Source: JBNJEA01 sp051745395
GTDB lineage: Bacteria > Desulfobacterota > Desulfobacteria > Desulfobacterales > Desulfosalsimonadaceae
Reading direction: 5' to 3'
NCBI GenBank assembly: GCA_051745395.1
Contig: JBNJEA010000109.1
Location: forward strand, 1 to 10,088
DNA length: 10,088 bases
This document shows positions 1-5,343 of the stretch, piece after piece (positions within the stretch are counted from its first letter, which is position 1; every line of letters begins with the position of its first letter). The notes below the pieces were generated by a model. The model did not search any database, had not been told where the DNA came from, and worked only from the letters and a program-made list of their open reading frames with translations. A program made the translations under genes and the position numbers.

Positions 1-13
1 CACAGGGCCGCAC

Positions 14-56
14 AAAAAAATGCGGCGCAGTTCCCGGGAAAGGATCTGCGCCGCAT
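14..56 (-). terminator. Rho-independent terminator of the cysteine-rich protein gene
   Basis: A perfect 10-bp inverted repeat (TGCGGCGCAG at 21-30, CTGCGCCGCA at 46-55), extended by one A-T pair, encloses a 15-nt loop that is itself partly palindromic (TTCCCGGGAA). Read on the minus strand the stem is followed at once by seven T residues (positions 20 down to 14). It lies about 35 nt past the stop codon of the minus-strand gene ending at 90, so it very probably ends that transcript. There is no T-run on the plus-strand side, so it looks one-directional. Confidence 0.88.
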
Positions 57-89
57 GAAGCGTCTTTAAATGGATGGCGCGGATGGCTA

Positions 90-371
90 CTACCGGCCGC
101 CGCCGCGCTTGGATGCCTTGATCGGGTTGACCTTGCCCTTGGTTTGCGCTGCTTCTTCCTTGACGTGGGTGGCCAGGTTGCATTTGCCGTTTTTCCATTT
201 CACGGACGGGTCCGGTGCGGCCGTGCAGAACCAGCCGGTTTCAAACTGGGCGGCCCGGTTGCAGCCGTTGCAGGGCTCCACGATTTCGTAGCAGGTACCG
301 CCGTTGAAAGTGCAGCCATTTTTGCTCATAAAGGCACATTCCATGCCTTTTCGTGTGGTTTCACAGATCAT
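90..371 (-). CDS. PxxKW family cysteine-rich small protein (93 aa)
   Basis: This is a small soluble protein of unknown function. It has eight cysteines, at residues 3, 12, 20, 27, 34, 37, 49 and 64, including a C-N-G-C pair (34-37), and then the sequence P-S-V-K-W at 55-59, which matches the signature of the PxxKW cysteine-rich family known mostly from Desulfobacterota. The spacing suggests metal binding (Zn or Fe-S) or disulfides, but this is inference. The C-terminal third has no cysteine and is basic, ending K-R-G-G-G-R. There is no signal peptide or membrane segment, so a cytoplasmic location is likely. The start at 371 is chosen because AAGGGGG sits 7 nt before it; an upstream start at 431 has no such site and would add 20 residues unlike the rest. 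It appears monocistronic, with a strong terminator downstream, and is divergent from kdsD. Confidence 0.85.
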   Translation of the reverse strand: MICETTRKGMECAFMSKNGCTFNGGTCYEIVEPCNGCNRAAQFETGWFCTAAPDPSVKWKNGKCNLATHVKEEAAQTKGKVNPIKASKRGGGR

Positions 372-378
372 TTTATTA

Positions 379-386
379 CCCCCTTC
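379..386 (-). promoter_or_regulatory. Strong Shine-Dalgarno site fixing the PxxKW protein start
   Basis: On the minus strand GAAGGGGG lies 7 nt upstream of the ATG at 371. This is ideal spacing and decides the start in favour of 371 over the longer reading from 431. Confidence 0.8.
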
Positions 387-394
387 ATGGATTG

Positions 395-423
395 TATATA
401 ATGACGGCGCCGCAAATTGGAAA
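395..423 (-). promoter_or_regulatory. Possible promoter of the PxxKW gene
   Basis: On the minus strand TTTCCA (418-423) and TATATA (395-400) are separated by 17 nt. Each matches the sigma-70 consensus at only four of six positions, so the call is weak. The predicted start near 388 would give a leader of about 16 nt carrying the Shine-Dalgarno site. One of the two CGGCGCCG palindromes would then fall in the spacer and the other just upstream of the -35 box, which is the geometry expected of an operator. Confidence 0.3.
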
Positions 424-439
424 ATGCGCACGGCGCCGT
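404..439. repeat. Pair of identical GC-rich palindromes upstream of the PxxKW gene
   Basis: ACGGCGCCG occurs at 404-412 and again at 430-438. Each copy holds the perfect 8-bp palindrome CGGCGCCG, with centres 26 bp apart. Because the units are palindromic they can also pair with each other: 404-412 is the exact complement of 431-439, giving a potential 9-bp hairpin with an 18-nt loop. The flanks are AT-rich, so the pair stands out. It could be a protein-binding site or an mRNA or transcript-end hairpin; the sequence does not decide. There is no T-run next to it, which argues against a terminator. Confidence 0.6.
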
Positions 440-440
440 T

Positions 441-661
441 ATTAATGGTATCACGAAAATCTAAATAAACACGATCAAGTTGAGCAAACCATTACAGCAA
501 AGCCAATCGCGTTGTCAATAAATTTTGATACATTTTCATCCGGTTTTGCCTTATGCAGTCGCTGACTTGATTTTTTGAAAAAAAACTGTAACTTTCTTGA
601 TGATAGACAGGAGCCGGAGCCGTGTTTACGTTTGCAGAGGAAAGGATAAAGGCCACCATAT
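441..661. other. AT-rich intergenic region upstream of kdsD
   Basis: This stretch separates the divergent PxxKW and kdsD genes and must hold the kdsD promoter, but I see no convincing sigma-70 pair. TTGTCA at 512-517 is a fair -35 box, yet what lies 17 nt downstream (TTCATC) is a poor -10. A run of T residues then A residues (571-585) is notable only for composition. No sigma-54 -24/-12 motif and no supported small gene were found. AAAGG at 648-652, 9 nt before the ATG at 662, is the likely kdsD ribosome-binding site. Confidence 0.5.
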
Positions 662-1630
662 ATGATTCTAGAACAAGCCATTGATGTACTGAAAACCGAA
701 GCGGAAGGAATACTGGCGCTCACCGAACGTATAGGCGACGATTTCGTTGGCGCAGTGGACCTGATCTACCGGTCGACGGGACGCGTCATTATCGCCGGCA
801 TCGGAAAATCCGGCATCATCGGCCGCAAGATCGTGGCCACCTTAAACAGCACGGGCACGCGTTCCATCTTTCTCCATCCCGTCGAGGCCATGCACGGCGA
901 TCTCGGCATTGTTTCCGACGGCGACGTGCTGCTGGCCATTTCCAACTCCGGGGAAACCGACGAGCTCAACATCCTGCTGCCCAGCATCCGCAAAGCGGGC
1001 TGCCCGATTATCGCTTTTACGGGCAATCCGCACTCCACCCTGGCCCGGCAAAGCGATATCGTCATCGATGTCGGGGTGGCCCGGGAGGCCTGTCCGCTGG
1101 GGCTTGCCCCCACCACCAGCACCACCGCGCAGCTGGCCATGGGCGATGCATTGGCGGTGGTGCTGCTCGACAAGCACAAATTCGGCAGCAGCGACTTTCA
1201 GAAAAACCACCCCGGGGGCAATCTCGGCCAACGCCTGTCCTTTCAGGTCAAAGACATCATGCTCACCGGCGAGGCCGTCCCCTCGGTGCCCCGGGAAACG
1301 ACAATGGAAAATGCACTCGCGGTCATGGACCGCAAGGGCCTGGGCGTGATATTTGTTACGGATCAAGACAGCCGGCTTGCCGGCATCATCACAGATGGCG
1401 ATATCCGCCGGATGGTCGTCAATCAAATCGCCCCCTATGGGCAATCCGTTGAAGCGAAAATGATTCAAAATCCCAAACACGTCCACCCGAAAACACCGCT
1501 TTATGAAGCGCTCAACATTTTAGAAACCAACCAGATCACCGTGCTGCCGGTGGTCGAAGACGACGGCAGCGTGCGGGGCGCCCTGCACTTGCACGACATT
1601 CTGGGCAAGGGCGCGGTCAAATTTGGTTGA
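662..1630 (+). CDS. kdsD: Arabinose-5-phosphate isomerase (KdsD/KpsF/GutQ family)
   Basis: The enzyme interconverts D-ribulose 5-phosphate and D-arabinose 5-phosphate in the cytoplasm, the first committed step towards Kdo, the sugar linking lipid A to the LPS core. The 322-aa length is standard for the family. An N-terminal SIS sugar-phosphate domain (about 30-190) carries G-I-G-K-S-G at 46-51 (the Lys is expected to bind substrate), S-N-S-G-E-T at 94-99, G-L-A-P-T-T-S-T-T at 147-155, and H-P-G-G-N-L-G at 183-189, which holds the active-site His. Two CBS modules fill about 200-320, with D-G-D-I-R-R in the first. The start at 662 has a Shine-Dalgarno-like AAAGG 9 nt upstream. The phosphofructokinase gene follows after 21 nt, so the two are probably co-transcribed. 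KdsD, KpsF and GutQ catalyse the same reaction and cannot be told apart from sequence alone; with other LPS-type genes nearby, KdsD is the natural name. Confidence 0.95.
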   Translation: MILEQAIDVLKTEAEGILALTERIGDDFVGAVDLIYRSTGRVIIAGIGKSGIIGRKIVATLNSTGTRSIFLHPVEAMHGDLGIVSDGDVLLAISNSGETDELNILLPSIRKAGCPIIAFTGNPHSTLARQSDIVIDVGVAREACPLGLAPTTSTTAQLAMGDALAVVLLDKHKFGSSDFQKNHPGGNLGQRLSFQVKDIMLTGEAVPSVPRETTMENALAVMDRKGLGVIFVTDQDSRLAGIITDGDIRRMVVNQIAPYGQSVEAKMIQNPKHVHPKTPLYEALNILETNQITVLPVVEDDGSVRGALHLHDILGKGAVKFG

Positions 1631-1651
1631 CAGGAAAAAAAGGTACCCACG

Positions 1652-2989
1652 ATGAAAGAGCACAGCGACTTCGACGTTTTAAACACCCGTATCGACGCCC
1701 TCGGCGAAGCCAAAATCGATTCGCCCATTCTCGAAGAGTTAAACGGCGCCAGCATGGATATTTTTAAAGAAGATTCCGAAAGGGTGCTGGTATCTGCCGA
1801 TCCGGACCGGATCGCGGAAATGATTGAAAACGGCCAGCGGCCGCCGGCATTCGAGCTGGCCGGACCGAGAAAAAAACTCTATTTCGACCCCAGCAAGCTC
1901 AAGTGCGCCCTGGTCACCTGCGGCGGGCTGTGCCCGGGACTAAACAACATCATCCGCTCCATCGTACTGGAACTGTACTACAGCTACGGGGTCAAGCATA
2001 TCTACGGCATCCGCTACGGCCTGCAGGGCTTTATCCCGGAATACCGGCACGATGTCATGGAATTAAACCCCCTAAACGTGGTCGACATCCACGAAATGGG
2101 CGGCACGATCCTGGGCTCCTCCCGCGGCCCGCAGGACATCGAGGCCATCGTGGACTGCCTGGAACGCATGAACATCGGCATCCTTTTCATGATCGGCGGC
2201 GACGGCACCCTGATGGCCGCATCGCGGATTACCGAAACCATAAAGGAACGGAATCTCAAAATCAGCGTGATCTGCATCCCGAAAACCATCGACAACGACA
2301 TCCACCTGGTATCCAAGTCCTTCGGATTTGACACCGCCGTCGATATTGCCACCGAGGCCATCAAGGGCGCGCACAAGGAGGCCGAAGGCTATCCCTACGG
2401 CATCGGCCTGATCAAGCTGATGGGGCGGTATTCGGGATTTATTGCCGCAACAGCCACCCTGGCCCAGCAGGATGTCAACTTCGTGCTGATCCCGGAAATC
2501 GATTTTGACCTGGAAGGCGAAAACGGCTTGCTGGCCAAGCTCGAAGAGCGCCTTGCCCAGCGCAAACACGCCGTGATTTTAATCGCCGAAGGCGCCGGCC
2601 AGAAATTTTTCGACACCTCCCAGAAAGCATACGATGCCTCCGGCAACATCAAGCTCCACGATATCGGCGTCTTTTTAAAAGACCGGATCACGGCGCATTT
2701 TTCGGCCAAGGATATGGACATTTCGCTCAAATACATCGATCCGAGCTACATGATCCGCAGCCTGCCGGCCAACTCCAACGATCACGTCTACTGCACCTTT
2801 TTGGGCCGCGATGCAGTACATGCCGGCATGGCCGGCAAAACCGCCATGATCATCGGCCACTGGAACGATCACTTCGTCCATGTGCCGATGGCGCTGACCG
2901 CCGGCATCCGGAAACACGTGCTGACCGGCAGCAAACTCTGGCAGACCGTGCTCGAAGCCACGGGTCAGGGAAGCCTGGTCAACCCGTAA
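1652..2989 (+). CDS. 6-phosphofructokinase, plant-like ATP-type (group II)
   Basis: The enzyme phosphorylates fructose 6-phosphate to fructose 1,6-bisphosphate in the cytoplasm. At 445 aa it is longer than E. coli PfkA because about 85 residues precede the first nucleotide-binding motif, C-G-G-L-C-P-G-L-N. Other PFK motifs seen are G-G-D-G-T (182-186), P-K-T-I-D-N-D (210-216, with the catalytic Asp), M-G-R-Y-S-G (257-262) and a late Y-M-I-R-S. The Gly after G-G-D predicts ATP as donor, since pyrophosphate enzymes have Asp there. The Lys in P-K-T is shared with pyrophosphate enzymes but also with plant and trypanosome ATP enzymes. The sequence around A-G-P-R-K-K-L-Y-F and T-C-G-G-L-C-P-G-L-N resembles plant PFKs closely, as I recall them. 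It lies 21 nt behind kdsD. Automatic annotation may call it a diphosphate-dependent phosphotransferase; I think ATP is likelier. Confidence 0.92.
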   Translation: MKEHSDFDVLNTRIDALGEAKIDSPILEELNGASMDIFKEDSERVLVSADPDRIAEMIENGQRPPAFELAGPRKKLYFDPSKLKCALVTCGGLCPGLNNIIRSIVLELYYSYGVKHIYGIRYGLQGFIPEYRHDVMELNPLNVVDIHEMGGTILGSSRGPQDIEAIVDCLERMNIGILFMIGGDGTLMAASRITETIKERNLKISVICIPKTIDNDIHLVSKSFGFDTAVDIATEAIKGAHKEAEGYPYGIGLIKLMGRYSGFIAATATLAQQDVNFVLIPEIDFDLEGENGLLAKLEERLAQRKHAVILIAEGAGQKFFDTSQKAYDASGNIKLHDIGVFLKDRITAHFSAKDMDISLKYIDPSYMIRSLPANSNDHVYCTFLGRDAVHAGMAGKTAMIIGHWNDHFVHVPMALTAGIRKHVLTGSKLWQTVLEATGQGSLVNP

Positions 2990-3042
2990 AAGTTCCTATC
3001 CCTAAATTTCCTCAACAGACACCTCCATCAAAGAAGAAGCAA

Positions 3043-3858
3043 ATGAGAGAAAAACATCCCGATAAGTCATACAGCCTGTCGGTCATCATCGTAGCGATGA
3101 ATGAAGAAGACCGGATTTACAAGTGTCTTGATTCCGTTGAACCCATTGCTGATGAAATTATTATATTTGACAGCGGAAGCAATGACCGGACCGTGGAAAT
3201 TTCGAAACAATATACGGATCACGTCTACGTGACCGAAGACTGGCCGGGCGATGGCCCCCAAAAGCAGCGAGCACTGGAAAAGACCACAGGTGACTGGGTA
3301 TTGTGCATTGATGCGGACGAGGCTTTGACGAAGGATTTGCGGGATGAAATCGATACCGTTTTACGCAAAGGTCCAGAAGAAGTCGGATTCAAGCTGCAGT
3401 GGCTGGCGATTGTATTCGGCCAGAAGCTGTATCACGGCCGATCCGGTCGGGCTCCGCTTCGGTTGTTTAAAAAACAGGACGCCTACTTCACACCGGCCTA
3501 CATTCACGGCAAAATTCAACTGCCATCCGGCAAAATTCGAAAGCTGAAAGGACGACTGCTTCATTACACTCACCGGGACTTCGGCCATTATTTGTATAAA
3601 AACCGAACATATGCATGGATCGGCGCCCAGCGCAGGTTTGCCGACGGAAAACAAGGATTCGGCCTTACCGGCGCCGCCCTGCGGGCCATCTTTACATTCA
3701 TTTTGATCTATTTTTTCCGACTTGGTTTTTTAGACGGCCGTGTCGGTTTTCTCGTGGCCGTCATGTATTCCCAGAGCAGTTTCAATAAATATGCCGGGTT
3801 ATGGACGCTTCGCCGAATGGAGCGGATGAAGGCGGCAAACAAAAAAGAATACCAATAG
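3043..3858 (+). CDS. Family 2 glycosyltransferase, WaaE/KdtX-like
   Basis: This 271-aa GT2 (GT-A fold) enzyme probably transfers a sugar from a nucleotide donor onto an LPS core or similar glycan at the inner face of the inner membrane. The N-terminus has the family pattern V-I-I-V-A-M-N-E-E, then D-S-G-S-N-D-R-T, then D-A-D-E at 90-93, the metal-binding motif of this fold. A hydrophobic stretch near 215-240, rich in F, I and L, with a basic C-terminal tail, suggests membrane association. The overall shape matches the WaaE/KdtX beta-1,4-glucosyltransferase subgroup, but donor and acceptor cannot be read from the sequence. It begins 53 nt after the phosphofructokinase with no terminator between, so it may be the third gene of the kdsD unit. 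Its Shine-Dalgarno site is weak (a GAAGAAG run). It converges on the O-antigen ligase gene, with only 34 nt between the two stop codons. Confidence 0.88.
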   Translation: MREKHPDKSYSLSVIIVAMNEEDRIYKCLDSVEPIADEIIIFDSGSNDRTVEISKQYTDHVYVTEDWPGDGPQKQRALEKTTGDWVLCIDADEALTKDLRDEIDTVLRKGPEEVGFKLQWLAIVFGQKLYHGRSGRAPLRLFKKQDAYFTPAYIHGKIQLPSGKIRKLKGRLLHYTHRDFGHYLYKNRTYAWIGAQRRFADGKQGFGLTGAALRAIFTFILIYFFRLGFLDGRVGFLVAVMYSQSSFNKYAGLWTLRRMERMKAANKKEYQ

Positions 3859-3892
3859 TCAGTCGACACAAACACTTACGAGTTATCAAGTA

Positions 3893-5206
3893 CTAATTTC
3901 GATATGCCGGGCAACCATTATTCGCCGGCGCCACCATGGAGGAGGTATCCCGTTGTGGCTCTGAAAAAAACGGCCGGCAAGCCGACAGCAGTGCGGCATT
4001 CATGACCATATAAAACGCAATCAGCATATTGCGGATAAACGGCGTGTCGGTCACGGAAAACAGCATAAAGCCGGTTATCAAAAAAAGTCCGCAGAAAGCG
4101 GGACCCCTCGCATTTTCATTGGTTTTATTTCCCTTGATCACACCGATGTAAACCGCCAATGGACATAGATACAGGGCCAGAATCGCGATGATACCGGGGA
4201 TCCCATAGGCGGTCATCATGGTCAAATACATATTGTGCGGACTTTGATGTTGTTCAATGCCGGAGGAAATGGTCCCGTTTTGCACCCGTTTTGTGACGAT
4301 TTGCTGGTATCCCGTCGGACCGACGCCAAAGATGGGGTGGTCCTGAATTATCAATAAAGACTCCCGCCACATCCGCAGACGGGCGGAGGGCGCTTTCTCA
4401 AGGCAGTCAACGCAATACAGATGCTTGACAAAAAAGACAGCGTCCTGCATTCCACGCTCAACCCGATTTGACAGTGGAATATAAGGGTATACGATCATCA
4501 AGATACAAAATACGGAAAGAACCCCACCGATCACTATTTTTACGTTCGCCTGTTTTAACCGCCCTTTTATTTGAAAAAGAAACAAAATTATCAAAAAAGG
4601 AACCGACATAATGGAGCCCCGCGTACCTGAAAAAAAAGCTGCCAGCAGGCCGCTTGCAAAAGCCAATATCGGCAACAGGATAAAAATCTTTTTCTTTTTG
4701 TAAAAAAGATGATGGCCGGAAAGGCTCATAAACGCGAGAGCCACTGATAAGTATCCGAAAAGGCAAGGGTTGTATGGGCCAACCACTCTATTGGGAAAAT
4801 TGTAGATGATTGCTATCGTCAATGCGTATAAACCCGATGCCACAGCACCGATTATCATCCCATTCCATAAAAACGACTGCTTTAACCGCACCTGAACAAA
4901 TAAATAATAAACCAGTATAAATGCAAACATGCGGATTTCAGAATCAAGATCCCATTCCACGGGAATTTGACCGCTTATCATATAGCCGGCATGCATGAGC
5001 AAGCAGATAAAAAAATAACCGGCAAATGCGCCCATCACCCATTTTTCCTGGCGGTACAATGAAATCCGACCGGACTTAAAAAAAAGGATGATACCAAGCA
5101 GGATCAATATAGACATGAGAGTGCTGCCGGCATGTTCGACCAAATTGGTCATTGCCGGCAGCAGCAAAACAAGGCCGTTTGTGATGATGTGAAAAATATT
5201 TAGCAT
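3893..5206 (-). CDS. O-antigen ligase / Wzy_C family polytopic membrane protein
   Basis: This is an inner-membrane protein of about 437 aa with roughly ten to twelve hydrophobic segments. It shows the Wzy_C signature: S-G-T-R-G-S at 193-198, a large extracytoplasmic loop with R-M-W-R-E-S around 278-283 and H-P-I-F-G-V-G-P at 290-297, then H-Q-S-P-H-N-M-Y-L from 320. Family members either join O-antigen to lipid A-core (WaaL), polymerise repeat units (Wzy), or transfer glycans to proteins; the sequence cannot separate these. The LPS-type genes beside it favour a ligase-like role. The ATG at 5206 is chosen; an in-frame TTG at 5215 would add three residues, and neither start has a recognisable Shine-Dalgarno site. 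The gene is visibly AT-richer than its neighbours, which is common for surface-glycan genes and may reflect transfer. Confidence 0.85.
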   Translation of the reverse strand: MLNIFHIITNGLVLLLPAMTNLVEHAGSTLMSILILLGIILFFKSGRISLYRQEKWVMGAFAGYFFICLLMHAGYMISGQIPVEWDLDSEIRMFAFILVYYLFVQVRLKQSFLWNGMIIGAVASGLYALTIAIIYNFPNRVVGPYNPCLFGYLSVALAFMSLSGHHLFYKKKKIFILLPILAFASGLLAAFFSGTRGSIMSVPFLIILFLFQIKGRLKQANVKIVIGGVLSVFCILMIVYPYIPLSNRVERGMQDAVFFVKHLYCVDCLEKAPSARLRMWRESLLIIQDHPIFGVGPTGYQQIVTKRVQNGTISSGIEQHQSPHNMYLTMMTAYGIPGIIAILALYLCPLAVYIGVIKGNKTNENARGPAFCGLFLITGFMLFSVTDTPFIRNMLIAFYMVMNAALLSACRPFFSEPQRDTSSMVAPANNGCPAYRN

Positions 5207-5242
5207 GGAGAGCAAAAAATTCTGGCAAAAGATTATAGTGAA

Positions 5243-5270
5243 ATTGTACCTTCCGCAACCTGACTGACAA
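5243..5270 (-). promoter_or_regulatory. Sigma-70-type promoter of the O-antigen ligase gene
   Basis: On the minus strand TTGTCA (5265-5270) and TACAAT (5243-5248) are 16 nt apart, each five of six to consensus. A second, perfect TATAAT lies just downstream at 5232-5237, with a poorer TTGCGG 15 nt before it (5253-5258). Either would give a short leader before the ATG at 5206. The -35 box overlaps one arm of a 7-bp inverted repeat (ACAACCA at 5267-5273, TGGTTGT at 5295-5301). This suggests the ligase is transcribed separately from the lipoprotein gene upstream, although no terminator is visible between them. Confidence 0.5.
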
Positions 5271-5343
5271 CCACGGACTATAGAAAAAAGGTAATGGTTG
5301 TGAAAAAACGAAGGTATGAGAAAGCATCAAAGAAGAAACACAA

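Noticed and set aside
372..431. N-terminal extension of the PxxKW protein from a start at 431
   Set aside because: There is no Shine-Dalgarno site before it, a strong one precedes the ATG at 371, and the extra 20 residues would be translated through the palindromic upstream region.
571..585. T-run followed by A-run as a possible terminator or curved-DNA element
   Set aside because: It has no GC stem, and simple AT-rich composition before a gene explains it.
842..1486. Minus-strand open frame of 214 codons opposite kdsD
   Set aside because: It lies wholly within the conserved SIS and CBS coding region on the other strand and shows no domain features.
5267..5301. 7-bp inverted repeat (ACAACCA/TGGTTGT) as a terminator after the LpoA-like gene
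   Set aside because: The loop is 21 nt, no T-run follows the stem on the minus strand, and it overlaps the ligase promoter candidate.
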